Notes under the pieces: model-generated
What the model saw: only the letters and a program-made list of their open reading frames with translations
Told to the model about the DNA's origin: nothing
The model's database searches: none
Translations under genes and position numbers: made by a program
Assembly (NCBI RefSeq): GCF_020382885.2
Contig: NC_058516.1
Location: forward strand, 5,364,594-5,428,593
Reading direction: 5' to 3'
DNA: 64,000 nucleotides
Source of the DNA: Scatophagus argus
Taxonomy: Eukaryota; Chordata; Actinopteri; Scatophagidae
In this document: piece by piece, positions 13,982-27,726 of the stretch
Layout: the number at the start of each line of letters is the position of its first letter
Position numbering within the stretch: the first letter of the stretch is position 1

Positions 13982-13994
13982 GGGGGGGGGGGGG
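13982..13994. repeat. Poly-G tract (13 G)
   Basis: An uninterrupted run of 13 guanines. Confidence 0.9.
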
Positions 13995-14024
13995 AAAGTC
14001 CCTGGGCGTGTCCTGAATTATAAG

Positions 14025-14470
14025 CAGCGGTGGAAGAATTAGTTAAGTTTACTTGAGTAAACGTAGCAATAACAGTGTAAAAAATACTCTGTTACGAGTA
14101 AATGTCATGCAATATTTGAGGTACAAAATGATTAGCATCAAAATACTGGAAGGAAGTAAATCATGCTCAATGGCACGTATCAGAAAATCTTTATTACTTA
14201 TGCAGTCATGACTGTAATGTTGCTGACCGAAAACGAAAACTTTACATACCGCTGAGTGACTCAAACTAATAAATCGCCATTTATTTGTTTATAGTTTTTG
14301 TTATCAATCTCAATCCACAAAGTTACGTAAGTTATTAAATAAATGTAGTGGAGTAAAATAAAATAAGAATATTTCTTACTGTGGTATATTGGAGTAAAAG
14401 TAAAAAGTAGCAGTAAATAAAAATACTCAAGTGCATGTACTTGAGAACAGAAATATATACTTTCCACCAG
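14025..14470. mobile_element. MITE-like non-autonomous DNA transposon (copy 1)
   Basis: The element opens with CAGCGGTGGAAG and closes with CTTTCCACCAG, an imperfect inverted repeat. Between them is the characteristic AGTAAAA/TACTTTTACT-rich text (for example TACTTGAGTAAA near the left end, GGAGTAAAAGTAAAAAGTAG and TACTCAAGTGCATGTACTTGAG near the right). I recognise this as a very abundant short DNA-transposon-like repeat of percomorph fish. About 446 bp, no coding capacity. A second, broken copy is in intron 8 of the type II keratin-like gene. Confidence 0.7.
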
Positions 14471-17400
14471 AGTATGAGGAGTACCACTGCAGCTTTTCTT
14501 ACAGTACGTTGTTCTAATAACTTCTTTATGATGTTTTGCATCTATTATAGCCTATCTGCTGTGTGCCTGCGGTTCTTAACATCTTAATGTAATTATCAAC
14601 GATACGCAGTTTGCTGTTTGAGATCTACCTCCTCCCATTATCCGAGACTTTCCATAACCAGGAGTGGCAAAATGAAACAAACGTTTTTATCCAATTCCTG
14701 CTCATTGCAACATGAAACGCCTTCCACACAGCCCTCTCTAATCCAATCTGTTTTTATTTCCATTACTTTATATTTGATTTTGCGTCTCAGAAGCCACCCA
14801 CAGGCAACACTGCGACACCACTGCCTGGTTTTGCTGACTTGATTACTGTAATATGCTAACCAGTTTCTTCAGGCTACATCTGCAGGCAGAGACGGTGTTG
14901 TTATTATTCACCATGTGCAGCTACTGCACAGCTTTCTTATGTGTTAAGTTTATTTTTCATATTCTTTTTAAATCCTATTTAAATGTTTCTTTTTATATCG
15001 ACTTGTGCAACCTGTCAAACTTATATTCCTATGCCTTTTATGTTTTACATAAAGCACTCTCAGTTACCTTGTCCTTAAAAGGTGTCATATCCATAAACTC
15101 ATCTTGCCTTAATTACTTTGTGTGGGTACCTCTATCGATATACCAATATTGCTTTTTATTTGAAACTGTTTATGCACTGCTTTAGCAACTACTTGAACCA
15201 TTTATACAGTAGTTTTATCCAACTGAACTGCATATTCATTATCTTTAGCTGTTTCAATCGCGTATTCATTACTTTTAGCTAACTATCGCCCGTTAGCATT
15301 TCCTCGTTATATTCAGCTAAATACAAGTTAGCTTAGCTAGCCAAACTTTTCAGACTTGCTAGTCTACTTGCTTGATAAAAAAGTTTATATGCACTCAGTC
15401 GGCGATAGTGTTCACGTTTTAGAGCTGATTCAATATTTGGATATTTTTAAACTTTTTATTCTGTTCTTCCTGTCGTCAAAATTAGATAGTGGACCTAGCT
15501 AAGAAGCGCTACTTAAACAACCGCTAGCTAAATTATCTGCACCTGTTATCCTACCCTGTGATTATACCCTAATGTCACCGTAATGTTAATTTTCAGATAG
15601 TTCATAACAATTTCTTTTTACCTAGCTGGTACCGTCCTACCCTACAGGGAGATCAGATGTTCACCAGCTATTCCCCATCTTGCACAAGGGCACTTCGGCA
15701 GGGCAGGTGCTTAATTTTCCAAAGCTGCGATACCTCGGTCCAGTCTTTGTGCTACTCAGGTACAGCCTGCATTAATTAACCGAGGAGTACGGAGGCCCGC
15801 TGGGACAGCCCTATCCATAGCAGTGGAGGATTATCATTTCTGTGGATGAGCTACGGAGCCTGGGTTACATAAGGTCTTGGTGGCATCTCTGGTGTTGTTT
15901 GATGTATTTCACTAAGCTCTTTTGGCCTAAACCCCGTATGGCTCCATCTGTATATGCTGCATGTGAATGCAAACATGAAACACATACCTGAGAAGCCCTG
16001 TGTTTACATGTTTACATCCATGTGAGGATCTGCAAAAACTTAAAAAAAAAATGTCATGCATGCATGGGAAAATTTTACTGACATGAAAGTGCCAAAGTTT
16101 CATCAAAATATACTTAAAGTAACAAAATTGAAAGAACTCACTATGTAGAATGTCCCAGTCATTATTGGATTAAACAGCTGATGCAGTAATAACTTCCATG
16201 TTTGTCCATATGTTTGCCAAGCTGAACTGAGACACAACTTAGTCCAAGTTAAATGCTAGAAGGATGCTTAAAAGCCCACCATAATGACGTTAATTTACTG
16301 ATGTTTAGTAGGTATAATGTTTGCTAAGTTCACTATTTTTGTTTATTTACTGTTTCAGTTCTGGGGGTATTTGGCCACAATCAAAGCTGTGGACCATTTA
16401 ACCTGTAAACATTTGTGAATTGAGCAAATGTAACAATACAAGGCTTTAAAAGATGGATTAATGTGAAGGCCTGAGTATGTTAATAATTCTTCACAGATAA
16501 GGTGAAAATTGTTAAACAGCTTGCCCAATGCTCTCAACATATTCAAAAATACATATACATCAACGTGACAAACACTTAATGCAAGCGTATAAAGTTTAGA
16601 CTTTTTCTGTCAGGGAGCACAAATTGGTCTTGGATATCTCTGTCTGTGTTGTTTGCCTATGGGCTTTTGCTGACGCAGACCTGCATAAAACACTGAAATG
16701 TGTGTATGCGTGTGTGTGTGAGAGTGAATGTGTCCAGAGCAGTGATGTCAAAGCAGGGATTAGATTGGCTTATATTGCCCAGAGCAGCACATTTGCAATT
16801 CAGTGAACATCACACTAGTGTTGCCAAATTGCTGATTATGTTAGTTTGACTATTTTGCATCCAGGGGAGTAACCATCACCTCCTTTCACTTCAGGTTTAC
16901 ATCCAGTGTTGGTGGCTATAAGACCTTTTATTTGGAGCATGATGACTTAAAAGCATTTGTACCAATTGTAGCTTACATGCTCGGGCTAAAAGCACAGATC
17001 CTGGGGAGTGAAGTTCCAAAAATACACCACATTTTTGGCCAGCGGGCAGAAAAAGGAATAGCAATCGGGCTAGAAAGTCAACAGGCAAGCGTGTACGGCC
17101 TGCGCAAACTACAGCCCTGCTACCACAGCAGACACATCACACACAGGCTGTGGACCAGACCTCTTGCACTGCACACACAACTGGCTGTTAGTGGTTTGAG
17201 AAGGGAAGCCGTCATCTCACCCAACATGGTCCCACATGAGTCAGACGCAGCGTGCAGACAAAGCAGGCAGACCTCAGTGTCATAAAGACGTTTTGCTTTG
17301 CCAGCAAGAAAGAAAACACTTCTAAACGTCTCACTGTGCATTCGGCAGCGCATGACAGGATAAAACAACAACAGTCGCTGTTATTATGCGTATTAAGCCC

Positions 17401-20400
17401 TTCTCTTGTATGTTTGTTTGCTCATATTTAAAAACTAGACATAAAATCTTTCCGGGAAGCCGTGAAACTGGAGTGTTTAAGAGAGCAAAAGGAGCCATAA
17501 AGAGTTCTTGTTAAAACGAACCAGAGTCAAGGCTTCTTCCAGTCGAGCCAGTAAGGCTAAAACTTTCCATCAAAGCCTTGCTGAGCTTCATGGTGTAATT
17601 ACCTCTCACACAGCAACAGCTCGCAGGCCTTATTAATGATACTGTTTGTGTGTGTGCGTGTGCATGTGTGAGTAAAGGTGCATGTAGTGCGCACACACAC
17701 ACACACAAAATAGATGAATATGCCTCCATGTCTTGCTTCGGTAGAGTGTGTGTTTCCGTTAGCATGTGCCTATAAAGTAAGAGCACCCCAGAGTGTCCTG
17801 CTTTCCAGACATAAACCAGCTTGCCGGAGTGATAAACCGAGAAATGTTGTTATGACGGGTCTCTCCTGGTCTCTGCTGTCCTGATGACGGCAGAGAGAAG
17901 CCCACCCAATGTGCTGCTCCAGAGTGTCTGGGTAAAAATAGGCAGATTCAAAAGACGAAGACAAAAACCAAACAGGAAAGCACCCACAGCAAGAAAACCA
18001 CCACGAGTGGCGAACAGTTCTCCAGCCCGCCTCAACCCCCGAATGCACCATTCTAATCACTTTTAAATGTTTTAAATGGTCAAAATGATACCCCTACCCT
18101 GCAAACACACAGCAAAATACACATAAAGTATTGGAATTAAAAATCCTTTTTGGCTTTTGTTAATGATGTATTTTATTTATCTATTTATATTAGAAGTGAT
18201 AGTAGAGAAGTAGCATGAAACAGAGATGCCCGAATAAAGTGAATAGCTCATTTACTTTCCACAACTGCTTATGTTCAACTGTGAAATTTTCACTTTCGGG
18301 TCACAACCCGCTGTGAACAAAATGTAACAGAAAAACCTCACAACAAATCCCACAGAAGGAAAGCAAAATTAAATCTCAAAAAGGGGTGAAAAAACTTGTT
18401 ATTTATGTTTCAGTGGATGTCCTGGTTGCTCAGGGGACTGAATCACATGTTTTCTGAGGTCAAACCAGCTCATGATCTCTGTTGCATATATGGTATTTCC
18501 TGTTACTCCTGACCAGAGACTCTATATACAGTGTGAGCTCCTGACTGGGATTAAATCTGTATATGTGCCTGACTTTGCTCACTCATGTTGTCACCCTTTG
18601 ATGTGTCCAGTCAAGTTTTATTTTAATTTTTGTGGACATTCTCAGATTTTTATTTATGAACCTCACTGCCTCGAGGAGCTGCTAAGCCGAAAAGAATTCA
18701 AGTCTGGGTTTTAGTGTCTCATGATGGTCAAACTGCAGTTTCAAAGGCTTTTTCTTGGAAAACTGTGACTTTACTTGCCATGTTTTGGTATGAAAATAAG
18801 TTAATTTAATTATAAAGAAAAATATCAGTTCTTGGATCAGTATTTGTATCATCCTTCAAAATCAGCCTCTCCCCACAGTAGTAAAAATGTCCCACACATG
18901 ATTAATACCACCAAATGAATCCAACAACGTTAGAGGCTTTTAAGTTTTGCGAACAGGAGCTGAATGAAGTCCTTTGCTGGCATGACGGCCAGAAAAAACG
19001 ACGAAATGCAGAAACAGATTGATGATATAAAGCGTCTGTAACCAGCGTCATAACTAATGTCATCTAAGTTTCCAGCATGAAAATTCAACGGCCTCTTCCA
19101 GCGTTACTCAGAACTGAACGGAGAGTTTATAAATCTCTCACTCACTGCAGATTTAAAATGTCTAAATAACGTACACCCTGATGTTTCCACATCTCACCAC
19201 ATCATGAGATGGTTGTATTTTTCCAGGGGAGCCTTGAAATGGAGGACCTGGGCAGCCAGTAAAACTTCTCTGGGAAAGCAGTCCCTGAGCCCTGCCAGCG
19301 ACGTATAGTGAGAGACATAAACCCCCCCAAAACCTGAAGTGGACAAACTGTGTTAAGTGTTCATAAAATATCTCCAGCTAGGGAACCTTTGATGGAGAGA
19401 CTGAGGAAGAGAGGAGAGCTCCCTTTAAAATGGAATACCGCTCGGGTCTTATAAATATCCTTAAATGTGAGCTGAGAAACTTTATCATCTCACTCCCCGT
19501 TTGCACGGAGGTCAGAGGTCAGACAAAGCTGGAGCTGGCAGGGATTAATCCCCCCTTTGATATCTGCTCGAGGACACTTCAGACAGCATTGTCAGTTCAT
19601 TAAATATGAGTGTCTGAGTTTTAAGTGTAACATTCATGCGCTGTAGTGGCCTCAATAATTCCCTCAATGGAATCAAAGTGGAGAGCATCAACAGCCGGAA
19701 ACTATTTTAAGTTAAAAATCCCACGATGCGTTGCTAAACCTTTGCTCTGGTGGAAACAGAAAATTACAGTTCTGTAACAGAATGATGATTCATGAATGGC
19801 TGAACTCTCAGTTTAGTGCTTAGCACAGAGAGTGTAGAGGGAATAGAGGAGGGAACCCAACATGATCAGACTGAAAAGGGACATACAATTGCTTTCACAT
19901 AATGAGGAACTTTTTATATCTTAAGAGTGAGTAACTGGCTGCAAAATTTTGCACATACAAGGACTTTTGCTTCCTTGGCTGAAAACAGTACATAAATAGC
20001 AAGTGTTGAAAAAACAGCACATCAGCTGCACAGTGCTGCTGATAGAGGTTTTTGTTATTTCACAACGACATCTTCAAGATTGCACATGTAAAGAATACAA
20101 AAGAGACAGACGTTAAGTGGAGAGTGAAATCAACTGGGGCAAATGCAGCCCACATTAAAGATGATAAACACCTGTTTGCTTGAAAGTGGGCATTTTTATT
20201 TTTGGCAAACTGAGCAAGATGGGTTAACTTTGATTTAATTGTATTTGGACTAATACTAACAAATCTGTTTCTCTCCTAAATATAAGCTGAAGTGTAACAG
20301 TAGCAGCTGTTTTTGTATTAGTATTCCACACTAAGTTTAATATAAAATGCAAAACAGGTTAGTTTAGTATGAGTGACAGTGTTAAAGAGGATAAATAACC

Positions 20401-20504
20401 TAGTAAGAGGTCGACACATCAGCTCCAGCTCTTAAAACATACTGCAGATTGGCCATGTGGTATTTTCAGAGCAGCGCTATGATGTACTCATTTTGTACAA
20501 CGTC

Positions 20505-20513
20505 GCCATCTTG
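20505..20513 (+). promoter_or_regulatory. YY1-type motif upstream of aamp
   Basis: GCCATCTTG matches the YY1 core often found at housekeeping promoters. It lies about 310 bp before the aamp ATG in a locally CpG-richer stretch (about 20,500-20,580) that also carries a half-CRE (CACGTCA). There is no TATA box, which fits a housekeeping promoter. Confidence 0.35.
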
Positions 20514-20813
20514 TGGACACAGAAGTGAACGACGCCGACGGCGCGACGGTGCGTCCACGTCATCATTATGCGTCTGTCTCACTAGTCACCGCAACGTGAG
20601 GAAAACATGGAGTGGTAGTTAGTTTGACATTTAACTACAGTTTATCTGGATTCACACAACACTAAATGTAACGTTTGTGAACGTAAGTGTGACTTTTAAG
20701 CACCACAGGACTCTGCGATCAGCTGAAAGTGCGCTAGCCTAACGTCGGCTGAGCTAGCTTCACTCGCACGGTTACTTTTCGGTTCTTTTATTAGCTTTTA
20801 GCCTGCTATCGGC

Positions 20814-23800
20814 ATGGATAACACTGAGGAAAGTGCGATCGAGCTCCACGGAGATGAGGAAATTGTGGAAGTCATCGACCTGAGCGATGGGGAGCCTGGT
20901 CCTGGTGGGTAGAAAACTGTTATCTATCCCTTTTGCCAGTGTTGAACTTTGATCATACATGTGACAATCTGTGTCAGGGTAGATACTTTTGGTATTTGGT
21001 AGCTGGGATTACACTTAAAAGATGAACTACTTCACCTTCCATGTTGATTAACCTTCTTTCTGTCTCACTGTCAGATGACTTGGCCGATGACTTGGGGGAC
21101 GTTGACTTTGAAGACCCTGGCAACGCGGATGATGAAGGCTGGGAGACTGAGGACGAGATGGAAGCTGAGGCGGAGCAAGATGACAGCGAGCTCACCTTCT
21201 CCAAACACACCGGTAGCATCTTACCTTGGGCTTATGCTCTTAATACCAGACAGATTCTGTCTTTTAAACCTTTCGATCGCTTTCCCCTTCCTTTGTCCAG
21301 GCTCTGTGTTTTGCGTGAGTTTGGATCCTGCAACAAACAGTATGGCGGTAACAGGAGGAGAGGATGATAAGGCCTACGTTTGGAGAGTGAGCGACGGAGA
21401 AGTTCTGCTGGAGTGCACAGGTGAGTGTCTCAGCAGGTTAAACCTCTGTCCCACCTGCTCCTGCTTTCAGTTATGTCTTTATGCTGATAAACTGACTAGA
21501 TAAAAACATATACAACCTGTTGACTTCAGATTTGTTTTGTGAGGCAACATAAAGTTCTCTTGATGTTTCTCTGTAGTTTTAATCAACACTGAAATTAGCA
21601 TATTTTTGTCTCCACAGGTCACAAAGACTCTGTGACGTGTGCCATGTTCAGCCACGACTCCTCTCTGGTGGCTACGGGCGACATGAGTGGCTTAATTAAA
21701 GTTTGGAAAGTCGAAAGCAAAGAGGAGATCTGGTCCTTTGAAGTGGGAGATCTGGAGGTAAGAGCTTCTGCACAGGGAATCTTCCAAAAACACTGCGTCT
21801 GGCTGAGTGTGTTATTTATGTGTCTGTTTAGTTTGTGCATCTGTAAGCGCTTGTTCAAAATCTTTCGTTGGGGCTGAAGGGAGTCATGAGGGAATAAGAC
21901 AGGATGTCAACTCAAGCTGAGAATGTGTGTTCTTGTGGAGGAAGCGAATGAGAGGACATTCGCTTCTTCCTCAACCGTGACTGCTGAATCGCCCTTTAGC
22001 AAGGCACACAAGCCATGATGATTATAAGATCTTCTCACTGGCCGCTTGTAGAAAACTGCAGGGGAAATTAAAAGGATATAACCTGTGCTTTTGTGGGTAA
22101 AGTAGCTGTTAATTCGTGGTTGTCTGCCCTGCTTCCCCCTCAGTGGTTGGAGTGGCATCCCTGCGCTCCGGTGCTGCTGGCAGGAACAGACGACGGCAAC
22201 GTTTGGATGTGGAAGATCCCCTCTGGAGACTGTAAAACCTTCCAGAGTTCTGCATGCCAGGCCACCAGCGGCAAAGTCCTCCCTGACGGTGAGAGACGGG
22301 AAAACAACACACAAAGTCACTCAAAATTTAAAAGAAAACAAACGGAGTCGCAGGATGCTTTACAAGATTTAAAAGCCACATTTAAAGTGCCAGAAAGCAC
22401 AACCTGGGCTCATATTTATCAAGTGAAATTTTGCACGTAAGAAAAAGTTCTTTTTTTTTGCTTTTTCTCTTTTGCTTTTTTGAAAAAAAAAAGTGGCATT
22501 GATTTGGTCTGCAACATCTTTTCACACGTCTTCATTGTGTACGTTTGTCAACATGGACAACCAGGTAAACGGGCTGTGGTGGGTTATGAGGATGGAACGG
22601 TTCGCGTGTGGGATCTGAAGCAGGGAAACGCCATCCACGTCATTAAAGGTAAGTCTGACAGCCTCGTCCTGCTGTCACCTTTACATTTTTTGTGTTTAGT
22701 AGAAGTTTGTCATGGTCCATGGTCCATAACGCAGACAGTATCAGAGTCTGTGGTGAGAAAATACACATCACTGTTACATCAGTGGTTTGTCTCCTTCCAC
22801 TGCCCCGGGTTTGCTGTGTGTGTGCACGTCACTTGGGTGGGTTAAATGCAGAGCACGAATTTCGTTGGAGTGAGTTCCCTCCAATGACAAAATATGTCAC
22901 TTTCATCTTTCTTTTCACTTTCAACAGGTCAGGATGGACACCAGGGGGCGCTGACCTGCCTGGCGTGCAACAAGGACGGCTCGCTGGTGCTGACGGGTTC
23001 AGTGGACGGCTGTGCCAAGCTCATCAACACCGCCACAGGCAAGGTGTGTGTCAGACCGATGAAATGATTCGATGAAATGCTTTGTTAGACTAAAGTGTTC
23101 TGTGTCAGCCTTAAACATGTGGTTTTTGGCTGTGTGTAAAGGTGGTCGGATCGTTCTCAGTGGACGGAGGCAAAGCCAAAGGATCAAAAGACGGAGAAGA
23201 ACCCAACTCTGTCGAATCTGTGGGATTCTGCAAGACGTGAGTTGTCGATCACTGTGAACATTTGTGAAAGCTCCCAGCTACCAAAAGTAGGTGCCTGGTG
23301 ATGAAGCAAACATTAAACTGCATGGTTACCAGGTGAATCCAGGTGCAGAACTCATTCTGCTTAGCTGTGGATTTGTTGCAAGTTCTTGTTTCAGAAAATT
23401 GTAAATTAAGTGGCTGACAGAATATGCAGTTTATAGCCATGACTTTAAGCTTCCAGCTTCAGGTCGGGTTAATTGAAATGGTAATCTGGACCGCTGCTTT
23501 TGTCTGATCTGAAGCAGAAACTTGCTCCACTTCAGCCTTGAAATCCAGGTGTGTGTGGGATTAAATAAGATTTGAAAAGGCTTCTAACTTGAGCAACTAT
23601 AGTGCCTTTTCATCACAGTTTGAAGGACAAAATAGGCCTTTTAGTGCCAGTAAAACTGGAAATCAGTGTGAGAGGAGATGTGGTCTGCCGTTTATTTTGA
23701 AGGCCATATTAAGGAAAATGAGCCTGCTATGCTATAAATATGAACAGTAGCACACAGAGAGTTTTATGGTTATGCATTGAGGAAACACTACACTGTAATA

Positions 23801-24643
23801 CCCTTTTACACCGGGCTCAAATAACCCACTAACATCTGGCTAGAGTACATTTGACAATCATTCCCGCGTCGGATCACTCAGTTGTAGTCACGGTTATTTA
23901 CTGGTGCCAGTTCGGATCAGCAGCGATGGAAACTTGACATCTGGTTGTGCCCTTTTGTTCAGAAAAAGCAGAGATTGTCAGAGTCATGTAGAAAGTACAA
24001 GAAGAAACTCGACTGAGTTTCACAGCTTTGCTTCTGTTTCTTGAATGTTTCTGTCTCGTTCTTTGCAGCCTGCCTCTCGTAGCTGTGGCGTACCTGGAAG
24101 GGACTCTGGCCATATATGACCTCTCCACACAGACCCTGAGGCACCGATGCCAACATGAGGTAACAAGCAGCAGAAAGAGGCAGAGAGTGTGTGTGTGTGT
24201 TGAGTTTAGATCCCCTTAGCATGCCACCATGGATTTTCACTCATCCTATAAGCTCGATTAGCAATCTAACTGGAGGGAAAATTCACGCTTGCTGTTGACA
24301 CCTAAAATCCCTCTCTGTGTTTCTCCAGGCTGGCATCGTTCACCTGCAGTGGGAAGAGTCTTCTTCTGTGGTGTCCACTTGCTGCCTAGACGGAGGGCTG
24401 CGCTTGTGGGACGCACGCTCTGGCGGCATGGTGTCCGAGTACCGTGGCCACACTGCGGAGATCCTGGACTTCACCGTCAACAGGTACCGGTTTCATTGAG
24501 GTCTACTGTTGGTTTTCAGGCTGCTTCTTCTGTAGTTAAATTGTGCCAATCCGTCTCTCCATTTCAGGGAAGCGTCTCTTGCGGTAACTGCTTCAGGAGA
24601 CAACCAGGCAAAAGTCTTCTGCCTCCAAAGACCTGATCGGTAA
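20814..24643 (+). CDS. aamp: Angio-associated migratory cell protein (WD40 repeat), 11 exons
   Basis: The product is a cytosolic WD40 beta-propeller protein implicated in cell migration and also, through yeast work on its homologue Sqt1, in ribosomal protein L10 chaperoning. Coding exons are 20814-20904, 21075-21212, 21301-21420, 21618-21757, 22144-22288, 22565-22648, 22928-23043, 23142-23236, 24069-24159, 24329-24483 and 24568-24643. They join in frame to 416 codons, against 434 in human. The N-terminus is an acidic Asp/Glu-rich stretch ([12 protein letters not shown] near residue 12). The WD repeats follow, with clear AAMP signatures: [66 protein letters not shown] and [10 protein letters not shown]. 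It ends in VFCLQRPDR just as in mammals. The exon 1 donor is GTGGGT; using the GTAGAA four bases on would break the frame. Intron 6 holds a SINE tail fragment. Confidence 0.97.
22800..22906 (+). repeat. SINE 3'-end fragment in aamp intron 6
   Basis: GGGTTAAATGCAGAGCACGA, then ATTTCG and, further on, TGACAAAATATGTCAC. This is the usual 3' end of tRNA-derived fish SINEs (compare GGGTCAAATGCAGAAGACGA in the full element at 27.7 kb). The tRNA-like head is absent. Confidence 0.6.
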
Positions 24644-25141
24644 AGAGAAGCAGGAAGAAGAGAAGAGGACATATTCCTGGAGAGACTTTTCATGATCAGA
24701 CTTTTTGTTGTCCAGTGCTGGAGAACAGGTTTCCCTTCTCTTTGGGATTTTAAAACCATCTTGTCCTGAGTTTCACATTGGATTCTTTCAAACAAGCTGT
24801 TCCTCATTACTTTGTTCTAAGTGTGCTCTTGTTCAGGAATCTGTGACGGTACACAGAGAAAATTTCAGAGTGATCCATTACAGTACTTTTACTTATGACA
24901 TCCTCTTTAATGTTCTGTCCAAATGTTTTGTCGACATCGGAGAAGATGAGAAGAAAAAGAGGTCTCGATTATATTTTTTTCCGTAATTGGAGTTTTTTTG
25001 TTCGCCACGAAAGTCCTTGTTTACCCCTTGAGTGTGTGTGTTTGGGTGTGCGCGTGTGGTCTCCCAGCTTTCAGACAGATTGTTAAGTCAGGAATTATCT
25101 CTCCAACTTTTTTGATGTAAACTCAAGTGTAAATACCAAAT

Positions 25142-25147
25142 AATAAA
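25142..25147 (+). other. Candidate poly(A) signal of aamp
   Basis: AATAAA about 500 bp after the stop, followed by T-rich sequence. Confidence 0.5.
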
Positions 25148-25733
25148 TAATATTCTTTCTTCTGGAGTAGCTATGAAAACTCATTTATCAACAAGGGCTG
25201 TTTCGTTTGTGAGTCATGTCCATCCCGACCTCTTGGAACACTTAAATCTCATCTGCATCTGCGAAAATAGTTTATACTTATGTCTATTTTTGTCTGTGCA
25301 TATCAGTGCAGACAAGCTATGCAGGACAAAAGGGGACATTTTGTGAGTTTTGGTGACGTGTGGAGGGCTGACAAAAATATGCAATCTACTGTGAAATCTT
25401 TGTGAATTCAAGTGGGCTTCTCTTCCTGTTTAGACTCTCATTTGATTTATTTATTTTTTTTTAACTTGGATCAGTTTTATTTATTTTATCAGATATGAGT
25501 AAAGAGAGGAGGTGATTCACACTGGAGATGGCAGGACCCTTAAGGAAGTAGAAAAGCCCAAATACTGTAAACCCTGCCTTTTTGAACCACATGTAATTTT
25601 TATTCTTATTTTTATTTTTATTTCATCAGCAATTTTAATAGATCAGTTCCTCTTTAACCCAGTGTGCCTTATTAAAATCACTACAACGACAAATATGTTT
25701 CCTTTGGTCAGTTTAATTCAGTTAAACCTTATT

Positions 25734-25763
25734 GTCATACCAATACTGCAGTATTGGTATGAC
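25734..25763. repeat. Perfect 30-bp palindrome
   Basis: GTCATACCAATACTG followed at once by its exact reverse complement, with no spacer. The text before it (TTAAACCTTATT) and after it (GTCACAGTACAGCAGTGCAG) resembles a retroelement tail of the type ...TTATTGTCAT..., so the palindrome may mark two tails inserted head to head or an extruded cruciform. Confidence 0.9.
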
Positions 25764-27726
25764 AGTCACAGTACAGCAGTGCAGGGTTTGCTTTAAAACA
25801 GATTGGGAAAGTGTCAGACAACAATCAGCAGGAAAAATTGTTAAAGAATTGCAAATGCAATTGTGACCAGCGAGGTCCAAGGGGCACCGCAAAGCTGCAA
25901 AACAAGCCCCCTAAAATAATCATATGACAAAAGGCAAAAAACATTTGTATTTCTTTAAATGTATAAATGTCTGCTAAAATATCTATGTTAAAGAATGAAG
26001 GTCTAACGTATGGTTATCGAACACCACTGCTGTTTCAAGGCCAAAATTGGTTCTTTTCTCTAAACTCTATTGTTGTCCAACTATTTCTCTGGCCTCTGGT
26101 CCTCCTCTGCTCTTGGCTGTCCGTCACAATGAGGACAAACCAGCGGTATCCTGTGCACAAGTGCTTCTTCCTTGCACCTTCCCGGCTCACACTGTCATTG
26201 TATGTACTCATGTGTGCATACGTAACTGAGCCAGACAGGAAGGCAGTAAAACACTAACACACACAAACATGTTTGTGGTCTTTTTACAGGCATTGTAAAA
26301 ACACTGTTAAGTCAGAAGATAAAGCACAAAGCTGAGGAAAGACACATATGTGCTGTTGCACCAAACTCATCTAATGGCGTCTGAGCAGCATTCATACAGC
26401 TGGGATGGAGCTCGACTGGCAAACGAGAAAATAACACCCGTCAAGTGTGGCGTTCGGTAGCGGCAGGATATTTTCCTCATCTGTCACAGCGGTGTGTTTG
26501 GCCTCAAAGGTCAGCCTGTGTGAAGACAAAGGCGAGGAGTGGCCTGAAGGATTATCACCTTTAGACCTCGACAGGGCCAAAGCCTGATCCATTAAATTGC
26601 AGTTCATTTTCTCCGAAGGCTGCTGTGCTGACAACCGATCAGTTCAGCAGAGAGACGGAGGGAGGCAGGCGCTGCGGCCAAGGTAAACATGTGTGGAGGA
26701 TGAGGAGGCAAACCCAATAAAAATACATCTGTTTGGGAGAAAGCCGTCAGTGGAAAAAAACATTTTGCATCACTCACAAAGAAATCAGGGTGACTTACTA
26801 AAAATACATATGTCAATAGATTCAGTTACATAAAGAATAAATAAATATTTTGATCAAGTGGCAAAGTTATAATTGTATTGTTATTATTTTCTTAAGAACT
26901 TGGTTTTCAGACCATTGAAACAAAAGAAATAAAACAAAATAGATTTTCTGGAAAAATGCTGAAAATTTGCATTTTGAAATATTTGAAATTGTTCATGTGG
27001 AGACGTACTTGTTAAAATGTAAGCGTTACAAGAGCATCAACAGCTGAATAAAATTAAATGTAAGTTCAAGTGTTAGCAATAAAACCTTTCACCAAAATAT
27101 CGGTTGAATGGAATAATCCAAGAATCACCACCTATTTGGTTCTAGATGTTTTGGAGCGAAAATGTGGTGTTTCATGTTTTAGCTAACATTAGCTAGTTTG
27201 ACAAAAAACTTGTTGACAGTGAATTTTTAATTAATCCTATCACATTAAATTTTTCCACTTTGTATAAAAACAATCAGGATTATATCATAATTTAGCTGTA
27301 GGAGGAACCAGCATTCCAGGAAAGAAGATGATCCATCTCCTCCTTTGTAATGTGAAAATGTTGTGGTTTCACGTCCAACTTGTCCTCCCTGTGTAGTGTC
27401 TTTCCAGATGCTCGGGAACATCTCTGTTTAAACCCATTATCTGACTGGAGCTCGTCCATCTCTACCAGCACCAGGTCTGCGACACGCTATCAGTGAAGGA
27501 GGACTCCGTGTTTGGCTAACAAAACAGGTCACCAGCGGCCTTCCATCCAACACGGTGTTTAAATATGAGGCGTGGGTGACAGCTGTTATGAATTCATATG
27601 TACACACTGTTGTATGTATATGTTTAGGATGGTCCTTGGCCAAATAAAAGGAGCAAATACATCTTTACATTTGTTTTAACTCACCTAAATGTGTCACATG
27701 TGTCACATGTCTGTGCGCTCTCAGGG

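Larger units (their letters stand above)
1..20813. other. Gene-free left flank (no supported exon)
   Basis: No exon chain, conserved protein or RNA gene is visible on either strand over about 20.8 kb. The open frames here are short, many lack an ATG, and they overlap one another on both strands. The stretch holds microsatellites, a MITE-like element near 14 kb, two retroelement-like tails (about 3.0 and 9.4 kb) and isolated CRE or MEF2-type motifs. It could be intergenic, or a large intron or upstream region of a gene whose exons lie to the left of the window. The right end (about 20.5-20.8 kb) is the aamp promoter and 5' UTR. Confidence 0.6.

Noticed and set aside
20505-20530. Repeat-end motif (GCCATCTTGTGG) rather than a YY1 site
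   Set aside because: Similar text does occur in fish repeats, but I found no repeat body beside it, so I kept the promoter reading at low confidence.
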